64,000 nt of DNA from Flavobacterium sp. ASW18X (GTDB taxonomy: Bacteria; Bacteroidota; Bacteroidia; Flavobacteriales; Flavobacteriaceae). Shown here piece by piece: positions 33,459-41,946 of this stretch; position 1 is the stretch's first letter, and every line of letters begins with the position of its first letter. The notes under the pieces are model-generated. The model saw only the letters and a program-made list of their open reading frames with translations. It had not been told where the DNA came from and did not search any database. Where the stretch lies: assembly GCF_005144745.1 (NCBI RefSeq), contig NZ_SWKK01000003.1, forward strand, positions 124,001 to 188,000, in the 5' to 3' direction. A program made the position numbers and the translations under genes.

Positions 33459-33913
33459 TAGTTGAATTCATTTAAATTAATTGCTCTTGGCTTTTGTGCT
33501 TCTTGGTTGTGCTCAGCACCTGCATATACTTTTAGGTTACGGAATAACTCTGCACCTAATTTGTTTTTTGGTAGCATCCCTTTTACAGATTTCTCAATCA
33601 AACGCTCAGGGTATTTCTCTAACAACTCGCTAGCACTGGTAGAGCGTTGTCCGCCAGGGTAGCCTGTGTAACGTAAGTAAGTTTTTTCAGCCCACTTGTT
33701 TCCTGTTAATTGTATCTTTTCAGCATTAACAACAATAACATTATCTCCACAGTCCACATGGGGAGTAAAGTTGGTCTTATGCTTTCCTCTAAGGATTTTG
33801 GCAACTTTAGAGGCCAACCTTCCCAAGGTTTCTCCTTCTGCATCTACCAGTAACCACTCCTTATTAACTGTGGCCTTATTGGCAGATATTGTTTTGTAAC
33901 TTAATGTATCCAC
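33458..33913 (-). CDS. rplM: 50S ribosomal protein L13
   Basis: A 151-residue protein. [27 protein letters not shown] opens the L13 core, followed by [28 protein letters not shown]-type sequence (here [12 protein letters not shown]) and [11 protein letters not shown] with the conserved MLP. The start is GTG at 33913, with the typical flavobacterial [13 protein letters not shown] beginning; no in-frame ATG is nearby. It is the first gene of the rplM-rpsI operon, with a perfect-spacing promoter about 50 bases upstream. Confidence 0.98.
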   Translation of the reverse strand: MDTLSYKTISANKATVNKEWLLVDAEGETLGRLASKVAKILRGKHKTNFTPHVDCGDNVIVVNAEKIQLTGNKWAEKTYLRYTGYPGGQRSTSASELLEKYPERLIEKSVKGMLPKNKLGAELFRNLKVYAGAEHNQEAQKPRAINLNEFN

Positions 33914-33961
33914 TTCTATGAAATCGTATTAGTTTTCAATTCCTTCCCAAATAACGGGCTG

Positions 33962-33992
33962 CAAATGTACAATTATTAGATTGAATTACAAA
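33962..33992 (-). promoter_or_regulatory. Promoter of rplM-rpsI
   Basis: On the minus strand, TTTG (33989-33992) is followed by exactly 19 bases and then TACATTTG (33962-33969). This is a full match to the Bacteroidota TTTG-N19-TAnnTTTG promoter. Confidence 0.85.
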
Positions 33993-34147
33993 TGCTTGTA
34001 GGTAATTATTTTTTAAGCGCACAAAACTAAGCTTTTTAGTTTGATATAATTGTTCTAACGTTAAATAAAACTTAAAGAATTACAAATGCTGTAACAATCA
34101 AAAACAGAACGGGTCTTTGGTGGTACATCAATCAAAAAACGAACAAC

Positions 34148-36826
34148 GTGATAAATTACTTCAAAAGTGCTGTATTGGCAGCACTTGTTTGCAGTCATGC
34201 TTTTGCGCAGCAACAAGAAGAAGCACCAATAAGCAGGAAAGACAGTTTGCAACAGGCTGTAGTTACAAAAAAAATATATGTTACTAAACCAATAGAATCC
34301 CCACCTAATATAGATGGTGTTTTAGATGAGGGCATCTGGGGTGTTGTAGAATGGGCTACGGATTATATCGAAAATCAACCAGATGAAAATACACCGCCAA
34401 GCCACCAAACCAAGTTTAAGATTATTTACGATGCCAAATACCTTTATATTGGTGTTCGCTGTTTAGACGATGAGCCCAATAAAATTGTAAAACGCTTGTC
34501 TAGACGAGATGGTTTTGATGGAGACTGGGTAGAGTTTAATATAGATAGTTACTATGATAAACGTACCGCTTTTTCCTTTACTGTAACCGCTGCAGGGGTA
34601 AAGGGGGACGAATTTATTTCGAATAATGGGAATAATTGGGATGCGAGTTGGAATCCTATTTGGTACACCAAAACCAACGTAGATGATGAAGGTTGGACCG
34701 CAGAAATAAAAATACCTTTGAGTCAACTTAAATTTGGAGATGCACCAGATCAGGTATGGGGCCTCCAATCTACAAGGCGTTATTTTAGGAGAGAAGAACG
34801 TTCTTTATGGCAACGAAAACCTGTGGACCAGCCGGGTTGGGTAAGTGAGTTTGGCGAACTTCATGGTTTAAAAAATCTTGAGCCTCAAAAACAGCTAGAA
34901 ATACAGCCTTACACCGTTGCAAAAGGTGAAACCTACGAAGCAGAAGAGGGGAATCCGTTTAGAGATGGAGACGATACCAATATTACCGTTGGTCTAGATG
35001 CTAAAATTGGGGTTACTAACGATTTAACATTGGATTTAACCGTAAATCCAGATTTTGGTCAAGTAGAAGCAGACCCATCTGCCATTGCTTTAGACGGTTT
35101 TCAGATATTCTTTCAAGAACAGCGTCCGTTTTTTGTAGAAAACAAGAACATCTTTGACTTTCGGGTTTCCAATTCTGAGGCAGGTAATACTTTTGGTTCT
35201 GATAACGTTTTTTACTCTAGACGTATTGGTAGAACACCACATGGTTTTCCAGATGTAGGAGATGGTGAATTTGCTAATGTACCAGATAAAACACCTATTA
35301 TAGGTGCGGCCAAATTTAGTGGTAAAACAAAAGATGGTTGGGCTATTGGTGTTTTGGAAAGCGTAACGGCAAAAAGATTTGCAACAGTAGATGCGAATGG
35401 GGATAGAAGAAAGGAAATAGTAGAGCCACTTACCAATTATTTTGTAGGGCGTTTACAAAAAGATTTTAACGAGCGCAATTCTTATGTGGGTGGTATTTTT
35501 ACCGCTACCAACCGTGCAGATTTACCAGAAAGTTTAAACTTTTTGCACACTTCGGCATATACGGGAGCATTAGATTTTAAACATCAATGGAATAATAGGG
35601 ATTGGTATGTTGGCGGTAATGTAGTTTTTAGCCATGTAAAAGGAAGCGAGGAAGCCATTCTCAATACGCAACAAACCATTAGGCATTTGTTTCAGCGTGT
35701 TGGTGCAGACCATTTAGAGGTAGATGAAAATAGAACATCATTAACCGGAACCGCGGGGAATATTCAGTTAGGGAAAGTAGGTAATGGCCATTGGAAATTT
35801 GAAACCGGCGGTACGTGGCGTTCCCCTGAATTGGAATTAAATGATATTGGGTTTCAAAGAGAATCAGACGATATTAGGCATTACACGTGGATTGGTTATC
35901 AAACGTTAAAACCAGATAGTACTTTTAGGCGTGTGGGTATCAATTACAACCATTGGTCTGCTTGGGATTTTGGGGGCAATCATAATTATTTGCAGTTCAA
36001 TACCAATAGTTGGCAAAACTGGAAAGGGAATTGGTTTTCAAACGTAGGTTTTAACTATGCTCCCATACAGTATTCTAACTTTGCTCTTAGAGGTGGTCCA
36101 AGGTTAAAACGTTCTCCATGGATGAGTTTCTGGAATGGTATAAATACGGATAACAGAAAAAAAATTCGTTTCAACGTATTTCATAATGGACGCAAAGCGT
36201 TCGATAATTCAATTAATACCTATTACGTAGAAGCGGGCTTTACCTATCAACCTATAAATGCTTTACGTATTTCCGCTTATCCTTCTTACCAAATAAATAA
36301 TGATAAATTACAGTTTGTAGATAATTTAGAAGTGGGGGGCGAAACAGTATATCTAAATGGGGCAATAGAACAACGAACTTTAAGCATGTCTTTTCGTTTA
36401 AATTATACTATTAACCCTAACTTAACCATACAATATTGGGGACAACCTTTTATTTCTAGAGGACGATATGCAAGTTTTAAAAATGTTACCAATCCTGTTG
36501 CCGATACTTTTGAAAATAGATTTGAAGCTTACACACCGCAGCAAATTAATTTGGTAGATGATACCTACCAAGTGGATACGGATTTAGACGGTACTACTGA
36601 TTTTAGTTTTGGTAATCCTGATTTTTCTTTTGTACAATTTAGGTCTAATTTGGTATTACGCTGGGAGTATATTCCTGGTTCCGAGATTTTCTTAGTTTGG
36701 TCTCAAGATGTATCTAGGTCTGGTGACCCAATGGCTGGTCTACTAGACGACTTAGACAACAATGTTTTTGGACAAACGCCCCAAAATATCTTTTTGTTAA
36801 AAGCAACGTATCGTTTTGTTTTTTAA
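34148..36826 (+). CDS. DUF5916 outer-membrane protein with N-terminal CBM9-like domain
   Basis: An 892-residue protein starting with GTG at 34148. A signal peptide is clear (hydrophobic residues 6-18, SHAFAQ cleavage). Residues about 45-240 resemble the carbohydrate-binding family 9-like domain found at the start of DUF5916 proteins (PNIDGVLDEGIWG, FKIIYDAKYLYIGVRC, GWTAEIKIPLSQL). The remainder is a long set of amphipathic strands with many aromatic residues, ending in ATYRFVF, as for an outer-membrane barrel. VNPDFGQVEADP and QEQRPFFVENK are characteristic of DUF5916. The family is common in Bacteroidota but its function is unknown; a binding or transport role at the cell surface is plausible. 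Confidence 0.85.
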   Translation: MINYFKSAVLAALVCSHAFAQQQEEAPISRKDSLQQAVVTKKIYVTKPIESPPNIDGVLDEGIWGVVEWATDYIENQPDENTPPSHQTKFKIIYDAKYLYIGVRCLDDEPNKIVKRLSRRDGFDGDWVEFNIDSYYDKRTAFSFTVTAAGVKGDEFISNNGNNWDASWNPIWYTKTNVDDEGWTAEIKIPLSQLKFGDAPDQVWGLQSTRRYFRREERSLWQRKPVDQPGWVSEFGELHGLKNLEPQKQLEIQPYTVAKGETYEAEEGNPFRDGDDTNITVGLDAKIGVTNDLTLDLTVNPDFGQVEADPSAIALDGFQIFFQEQRPFFVENKNIFDFRVSNSEAGNTFGSDNVFYSRRIGRTPHGFPDVGDGEFANVPDKTPIIGAAKFSGKTKDGWAIGVLESVTAKRFATVDANGDRRKEIVEPLTNYFVGRLQKDFNERNSYVGGIFTATNRADLPESLNFLHTSAYTGALDFKHQWNNRDWYVGGNVVFSHVKGSEEAILNTQQTIRHLFQRVGADHLEVDENRTSLTGTAGNIQLGKVGNGHWKFETGGTWRSPELELNDIGFQRESDDIRHYTWIGYQTLKPDSTFRRVGINYNHWSAWDFGGNHNYLQFNTNSWQNWKGNWFSNVGFNYAPIQYSNFALRGGPRLKRSPWMSFWNGINTDNRKKIRFNVFHNGRKAFDNSINTYYVEAGFTYQPINALRISAYPSYQINNDKLQFVDNLEVGGETVYLNGAIEQRTLSMSFRLNYTINPNLTIQYWGQPFISRGRYASFKNVTNPVADTFENRFEAYTPQQINLVDDTYQVDTDLDGTTDFSFGNPDFSFVQFRSNLVLRWEYIPGSEIFLVWSQDVSRSGDPMAGLLDDLDNNVFGQTPQNIFLLKATYRFVF

Positions 36827-36886
36827 TAGTTAAGCACTTTTTCTTAGATTTTTTCGTTCTTAGAGCAATTCATAAATTAATTTAAG

Positions 36887-37384
36887 ATGAAAAAGAACTT
36901 CTTTTTGAGTGCTTTTGCGGCTTTGGTATTATTCTCTTGTTCTAATGATGAAGACGATTCTGGCATGGACAGCCTGGCTGTAAGTCCTATTGTTGGTACT
37001 TGGTTAATGACCGATGTGCAGATAGAGGAAGAAAATTCTACACAATTGAATTTATTTGAGGAAATCGTGGATGCATTGAATGCAGAAAGCTGTGCGTTGT
37101 TGACTTTTGAATTTGATGCTGAAGGTTCCGTTACAGCTACTGATAAGATATCTTTTTTAGAGGTAAATTCTGGTCCTACAGGCTTAGATGTTCCTTGCCC
37201 TACACAAAGCGATACGGAAACTTCTGTTTGGCGTTTAGAAGGAGACCAGCTTACCTTTATAAATGAAGATTTAGAAGAAGAAACAATCACAGTGCAAATA
37301 GATGGGGATACAATGGTTGTGGCCGGTAATGAATTTGACGATGAAAATTTAACTGAGGCTACGATAATTTTTACAAAGCAATAG
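36887..37384 (+). CDS. Lipocalin-like lipoprotein
   Basis: A 165-residue protein with a lipoprotein signal (MKKNFFLSAFAALVLFSCSN, lipid cysteine at residue 18). An acidic stretch after the cysteine (SNDEDDSG) may direct it to the surface, as described for Bacteroidota lipoprotein export signals. IVGTWLMTDVQIEEE begins a lipocalin-like small beta-barrel, with the GTW motif, and alternating strands continue to VVAGNEFDDEN. It is probably tethered to the outer membrane. The ligand is unknown. It follows the DUF5916 gene by 60 bases and may be cotranscribed, but the two could be independent. Confidence 0.75.
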   Translation: MKKNFFLSAFAALVLFSCSNDEDDSGMDSLAVSPIVGTWLMTDVQIEEENSTQLNLFEEIVDALNAESCALLTFEFDAEGSVTATDKISFLEVNSGPTGLDVPCPTQSDTETSVWRLEGDQLTFINEDLEEETITVQIDGDTMVVAGNEFDDENLTEATIIFTKQ

Positions 37385-37410
37385 GTAAAACCTATCTAAA
37401 TTGAAAAAGT

Positions 37411-37440
37411 AAAACCCGAGCTAGTCTCGGGTTTTTATAT
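37411..37440. terminator. Bidirectional terminator overlapping the aminotransferase stop
   Basis: AAAACCCGAG (37411-37420) pairs with CTCGGGTTTT (37426-37435) around a five-base loop, with T-runs on both strands. It serves the lipocalin-like gene on the plus strand and the aminotransferase on the minus strand. The aminotransferase stop codon lies inside the loop. Confidence 0.9.
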
Positions 37441-38524
37441 TTTCAAGTGCCTTGATCAAGGCTAAATTAGCCTCTTTATTGCCAACACTTATACGTACTT
37501 TGCCTGGAGCGCCAAACTGTGTTACGGGTCTTACCATGATTCCTTCTTGCATCATTTTATCTGTAAATTCCATTTCTGGGAATGGTGGTTCTATGATAAA
37601 AAAGTTCGCTTGGCTAGGCCAATATTTTATGTTGAGTTCCTCAAATGCGTCTGCAATCATTTTTCTACCTTCTTTAACCGTTTTTACCGTCTCGGAAATA
37701 AATTCGTGGTCATGTAAAGCGCCAATAGCCGCTTCTATGGATGTTATGGGCAATAAAAACGGTTTGTGAATTAATCGCAGGTAATTAGCAATAGTTGCCG
37801 TGGTATACCCATAGCCAATGCGTAAGCCTGCCAATCCATAGGTTTTAGAAAAACTATTTAGCCCAATTACGCTGTATCCTTGTTTTACATAGTGCAATGC
37901 GGTAACATAATCTTCTGCATCTGCAAAATGCCGGTATACTTCATCTATAACCACTAAAATGCTTTTCGGTACGCGTTTAAAGAATTCATCCAAAACCAAC
38001 TTTGGAATATATGTTCCCGTGGGGTTGTTGGGTGTGGTCAAAAAGATAACCTTGGTTTTGGCCGTAATGGCATTTAAGATGCCTTCTACATCTAACTCGT
38101 AATTAGGTGCTTTCAAGGGTACATCTATTTGCTTGCTACCGTACCACCTAGAAAAAACAGCATACGGTAAGAAGCAGGGGTTAGAAAAAATTACCTCATC
38201 ACCCTCCCGAACAAATGCCCGTAAAAGCATATCTATAACCTCGGAGCCACTATTTCCTGTGATAAATTGGTCCGCTGTAATTTCATTGTTAAAATCTGCT
38301 GTAAGTGCTTCCCGTAAGCGTATATCCGTTTGATCTGGATAAAGGTCTACTTTGTCTAGTATTGCTTTAGCGGCTCTAACGGCTTTTGGGGATGCCCCAA
38401 GCGGATTCTCATTGGAAGAGAGCTTGTATATTTTTTTGTTGCTAGGCGGTATATTTTTGCCGCCTTTATATACCTCCTTGGGTTGTAAAAACGGTTTAAA
38501 ACTGCTCGTAATATCGTTACTCAT
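37421..38524 (-). CDS. HisC-type class I/II aminotransferase, probably aromatic amino acid aminotransferase
   Basis: A 367-residue PLP enzyme of HisC type. YKLSSNENPLGASPKAVRAAK opens it, ITGNSGSEVIDMLLRAF binds the phosphate, LTTPNNPTGTYI carries the cofactor contacts, VVIDEVYRHFAD the aspartate, and NSFSKTYGLAGLRIGYG the Schiff-base lysine. HisC-like enzymes accept histidinol phosphate or aromatic amino acids. Because it ends a run of four tyrosine-degradation-type genes on the same strand, one base after a flavin-reductase-like gene, I infer it transaminates tyrosine (and phenylalanine) to 4-hydroxyphenylpyruvate. True HisC function is not excluded, but no other his gene is nearby. Confidence 0.85.
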   Translation of the reverse strand: MSNDITSSFKPFLQPKEVYKGGKNIPPSNKKIYKLSSNENPLGASPKAVRAAKAILDKVDLYPDQTDIRLREALTADFNNEITADQFITGNSGSEVIDMLLRAFVREGDEVIFSNPCFLPYAVFSRWYGSKQIDVPLKAPNYELDVEGILNAITAKTKVIFLTTPNNPTGTYIPKLVLDEFFKRVPKSILVVIDEVYRHFADAEDYVTALHYVKQGYSVIGLNSFSKTYGLAGLRIGYGYTTATIANYLRLIHKPFLLPITSIEAAIGALHDHEFISETVKTVKEGRKMIADAFEELNIKYWPSQANFFIIEPPFPEMEFTDKMMQEGIMVRPVTQFGAPGKVRISVGNKEANLALIKALENIKTRD

Positions 38525-38525
38525 T

Positions 38526-39401
38526 TCAGTTGTTTAGCGTTTCGGCATATAGTAATAAAGCCATCGCTTTGATGGTGTCGCCGTCATCTAGAATGGATTT
38601 TGCTAGTTGGTGAATTTCCATTTTGGTAGCTGGCAGGTCCATTTCTTTAACTATGGAATTTATCAAATCTGCAGTAGGCAAAGCTTCCATATTGCCCAAT
38701 CGTCCTAAATTATTTCCTGTTAATACACTACTATTACGTATACCTTCTGGCAATGCATCTACGCCAATGCCAAGTGTCCGTATGGGTTTTGGTATCTCAA
38801 AAAGGGCCTCGCCATTGGCATGTACATAATGGCTGCCTCCCATACGCCCAACCAAATCTAATTTTGTAGTATCTAATTGCCCATCGGTAAGATAATCTTC
38901 GTTTAGGTGCACATTTACTACTTTGGCAATGACCAAATTTCCTGCTCCTGGCGTTTGTGCTAGCTCTATAACTTCTTGTACGGTACATTCCAAGGCAACG
39001 GGGGCTTCCGCAACTCGGGGTGGTCTTATTTTTTCTGAAGGAGATTGGGTAAAGCCAGCTTTTTCAAATTCATTTACACCTTTGGCATATGCTGTACTGG
39101 CGAGCGACATTTGCTCCACCATTGCGTGATTAACAATATTGATAGTTACTTCTGGTACCTCAACTACATTCTCGTGTGTGTGTTTAAGACTGTTGTCTCT
39201 TCCAGAACGTGCTGGAGAAAATATAAGAATAGGCGGATTGGAACTAAACACGTTAAAAAAGCTAAACGGACTTAAATTTACCTTGCCTTCTTTGTCTACC
39301 GTACTAGCAAAGCAAATAGGTCTAGGTGCAACTGCTGTTAAAAGTATATTATGTAGCTCTGGTTGCGATATGCTGTTTGGGTCAATAGTTTTTATAGCCA
39401 T
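38526..39401 (-). CDS. Flavin reductase-like (FMN-binding split barrel) protein
   Basis: A 291-residue protein with the flavin-reductase-like domain. The N-terminal PRPICFASTVDKEGKVNLSPFSFFNVFSSNPPILIFSP block matches this FMN-binding split-barrel group. EVTINIVNHAMVEQMSLAS and CTVQEVIELAQTPGAGNLVIAKVVNVHL follow in order. The long C-terminus (GMEALPTADLINSIVKEM, helical) is typical of the longer subgroup. Such proteins reduce or bind flavin. Its place between fumarylacetoacetase and the aminotransferase suggests a role in the tyrosine pathway, but no established step needs it. Spacing to its neighbours is 1-6 bases, so it is cotranscribed. Confidence 0.82.
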   Translation of the reverse strand: MAIKTIDPNSISQPELHNILLTAVAPRPICFASTVDKEGKVNLSPFSFFNVFSSNPPILIFSPARSGRDNSLKHTHENVVEVPEVTINIVNHAMVEQMSLASTAYAKGVNEFEKAGFTQSPSEKIRPPRVAEAPVALECTVQEVIELAQTPGAGNLVIAKVVNVHLNEDYLTDGQLDTTKLDLVGRMGGSHYVHANGEALFEIPKPIRTLGIGVDALPEGIRNSSVLTGNNLGRLGNMEALPTADLINSIVKEMDLPATKMEIHQLAKSILDDGDTIKAMALLLYAETLNN

Positions 39402-39407
39402 AACTCT

Positions 39408-40628
39408 TTATTTTGTAGATAAAACCTTTGTACTAACTTTGCCAAAACCAACACGTTTCCCCTCTTTTTCTGCATACCCACGCATGGTTACCGTATCGCC
39501 ATCATGTATAAATTTACGTTCCGTACCATCTTTAAGTTGTACAGGTTTGGTACCCATCCAAGCTAGTTCTAACATGGATCCGTAGCTATTTTCATCTTTT
39601 CCAGAAATGGTTCCAGATGCCATCATGTCCCCAACATGTACGTTGCAGCCGTTAACTGTATGGTGAGCCAGTTGTTGGGTCATGTTCCAATACATGTATT
39701 TAAAATTACTTTGACAGATAGTAGTTTCTTCTCCATTTTCGGGAGTTAAAGAAACCTCTAAGTTAATGTCATAATTTTTGGAGCCCTCATATTCTAAATA
39801 CGGAAGTACTTTGGGTTCTTGTGTTGGACCTTGAACTCTAAATTGGTCCAATGCTTCTAAAGTGACAATCCATGGAGAAATGGAAGAGGCAAAATTTTTG
39901 GCCAAAAAGGGTCCTAATGGTACATATTCCCATTTTTGAATGTCACGAGCGGACCAGTCATTGAATAATACCAGTCCAAAAATATAGTCTTCTGCCTCAC
40001 TGGTTGTAATTGTATCGCCCATTTGTGTGTTCTTGCCGACAATAAAGCCCATTTCCAACTCAAAATCTAACCGCTGCGTAGGCCCAAACACCGGCTGAGT
40101 AGCATCTTTCGGTAGGGTTTGTCCTTTAGGTCTGTGTATGGGTTGCCCACTTACTACAATAGAACTAGCTCTACCGTGATACCCTACGGGAATATGTTTC
40201 CAGTTGGGCAAAAGCGCATTTTCTGGGTCCCGAAACATCTTACCAACATTAGTGGCATGCTCAATGCTAGAGTAGAAATCGGTATAATCCCCAACGCAAA
40301 CCGGCATGTGCATTTGAGCTTCTGTTTGGAGCACAAAAAGCTCAGGCTTATTCGCCAAAACAGAATTGTCGTCCTGCAACCAAGCTTGAATATCGGTTCT
40401 AACTTTAGAAGTGATTTCTTTTCCAAGAGCAATGAAATCATTTAGGTCTGACCGTTCTAAAACCGCTGTATTAAAATTGAATACATCTAATTCGGCAACA
40501 GCTGCTAAGTCTAGAATATGGTCGCCAATGGCAACGCCCGCTCTAGGGCTTCTATCTTTAGTAGAAAAAATGCCAAAAGGAATATTATGAATGCTAAAAT
40601 CTGAATTAGCGGGTATGTTTATTATCAT
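39408..40628 (-). CDS. fahA: Fumarylacetoacetase
   Basis: The start is set at the ATG at 40628 (MIINIPANSDFSIHNIPFG), giving 406 residues; the open frame extends further but overlaps hmgA and is not family-like. GDYTDFYSSIEHATNVG contains Asp117 and His124, aligning with the metal Asp126 and catalytic His133 of mouse FAH. DFELEMGFIVG carries the metal glutamates, and LFNDWSARDIQKWEYVPLGPFLAKNF the conserved FAH block. It splits fumarylacetoacetate into fumarate and acetoacetate, the last step of tyrosine degradation. It is downstream of hmgA in the operon with a gap of about 77 bases. Confidence 0.96.
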   Translation of the reverse strand: MIINIPANSDFSIHNIPFGIFSTKDRSPRAGVAIGDHILDLAAVAELDVFNFNTAVLERSDLNDFIALGKEITSKVRTDIQAWLQDDNSVLANKPELFVLQTEAQMHMPVCVGDYTDFYSSIEHATNVGKMFRDPENALLPNWKHIPVGYHGRASSIVVSGQPIHRPKGQTLPKDATQPVFGPTQRLDFELEMGFIVGKNTQMGDTITTSEAEDYIFGLVLFNDWSARDIQKWEYVPLGPFLAKNFASSISPWIVTLEALDQFRVQGPTQEPKVLPYLEYEGSKNYDINLEVSLTPENGEETTICQSNFKYMYWNMTQQLAHHTVNGCNVHVGDMMASGTISGKDENSYGSMLELAWMGTKPVQLKDGTERKFIHDGDTVTMRGYAEKEGKRVGFGKVSTKVLSTK

Positions 40629-40705
40629 AGTTTTATATTCATTTCTGCTGTTGCAGAAAACATTACTTAATTTAAGCGTGTTTGTGGTATTGTTGGAAAA
40701 CTTAA

Positions 40706-41863
40706 TTATTCCACCCAAGACTTGTAGTATGCCCCATCATCTATCTTTAAGGCATTTTCTGTAACCATTAAGGGTTTAAACGTATCTATCATAACGGCTA
40801 ATTCTTCAGTACCTTTTTTGCCAATGCTTGCTTCGTACGTGCCGGGGTGTGGTCCATGGGGTATACCAGCTGGATGCAGGGAAATATAACCTGGTCCAAT
40901 ACCTGTTCTACTCATAAAATCTCCATCTACATAATATAAAACCTCATCAGAATCTATATTGGAATGATTGTAAGGTGCGGGTATGGCCTTTGGATGATAA
41001 TCGTACAAACGTGGACAAAAAGAGCAGACCACAAAAGCGTTGGTTTCAAAGGTTTGGTGTACTGGAGGTGGTTGGTGAACACGGCCCGTAATGGGCTCAA
41101 AATTGTGTATACTAAACCCGTAAGGAAAATTATAACCATCCCAGCCCACAACATCAAAAGGGTGTGTAGCGTAGACTAAGCTATGCAACATGCCTTGTTT
41201 TTTAATTTTAAGCGTGAAGGCTCCCTTCTCATCAAAACTTTGTAAATCTCGTGGCAATTTATAATCGCGCTCACAAAAAGGAGAATGCTCTAACAATTGC
41301 CCAAACCAATTACGATATCTTTTAGGGGTGTAAATAGGCGAAAAGGATTCCGCATAAAGAATTCTATTGTCTTCCGTATCAAAATCTATTTGGTAAATCA
41401 TTCCTCTGGGAATGATCAAATAATCCCCATATTCAAAAGGAATGTTACCTAAAAAAGTACGTAACGTTCCAGAACCTTTATGAATAAAAAGCATTTCGTC
41501 TGCATCTGCATTTTTATAGAAATACTCCGTTAACGATTTTTTAGGGGCTGCCAAGCCTACATGCACATCACTATTTACCAATAAAGGTTCACGAGCTTCT
41601 AGATAATCGTCCTTGGGAGCAACATCAAATCCAATAAATTTACGAGAGGTAATGTTTTTGGCTACTGCTATTTTTGGAGCTACATCTACAGCTTTACCAA
41701 TTTCTTTTACTTGGGTAGGCCGGTGAATGTGATAGGATAGGGAACTCATACCATCAAACCCAATGGTGCCAAACAGTTGCTCATAATACAAGCTGCCATC
41801 TGGTTTGGTAAACTGGGTATGGCGTTTAGGAGGTAATTTTCCAAGTTTGTGATAGATAGGCAT
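40706..41863 (-). CDS. hmgA: Homogentisate 1,2-dioxygenase
   Basis: A 385-residue cupin-fold protein, a little shorter than the roughly 430-440 residues of the human and Pseudomonas enzymes, as usual in Bacteroidota. The C-terminal half has the iron site in EVLYYVDGDFMSR and ISLHPAGIPHGPHPGTYE, with several conserved histidines. DEMLFIHKGSGTLRTFLG is the N-terminal cupin motif. It opens the homogentisate ring to maleylacetoacetate. hpd lies upstream (83-base gap) and fahA downstream on the same strand, so the pathway context is clear. Confidence 0.94.
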   Translation of the reverse strand: MPIYHKLGKLPPKRHTQFTKPDGSLYYEQLFGTIGFDGMSSLSYHIHRPTQVKEIGKAVDVAPKIAVAKNITSRKFIGFDVAPKDDYLEAREPLLVNSDVHVGLAAPKKSLTEYFYKNADADEMLFIHKGSGTLRTFLGNIPFEYGDYLIIPRGMIYQIDFDTEDNRILYAESFSPIYTPKRYRNWFGQLLEHSPFCERDYKLPRDLQSFDEKGAFTLKIKKQGMLHSLVYATHPFDVVGWDGYNFPYGFSIHNFEPITGRVHQPPPVHQTFETNAFVVCSFCPRLYDYHPKAIPAPYNHSNIDSDEVLYYVDGDFMSRTGIGPGYISLHPAGIPHGPHPGTYEASIGKKGTEELAVMIDTFKPLMVTENALKIDDGAYYKSWVE

Positions 41864-41946
41864 ATGTTTTTAGTTAAAAGGTTTTGTTGGGCAATTGGCA
41901 TTAAGTTACGGAAAACTAGAACGCCAATTGCGCAATTGTAACCAAA

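Noticed and set aside
36877-37290. 137-codon minus-strand frame opposite the lipocalin-like lipoprotein
   Set aside because: The plus-strand product has a clean lipoprotein signal and domain; the antisense one is Ser-rich and featureless.
37421-38524. Dedicated histidine biosynthesis HisC
   Set aside because: No other his gene is near and it lies inside the tyrosine operon, so an aromatic aminotransferase role was preferred; the fold alone does not decide.
40629-40718. Upstream extension of the fahA frame overlapping hmgA
   Set aside because: The added residues are unlike fumarylacetoacetase and would overlap the hmgA coding end.
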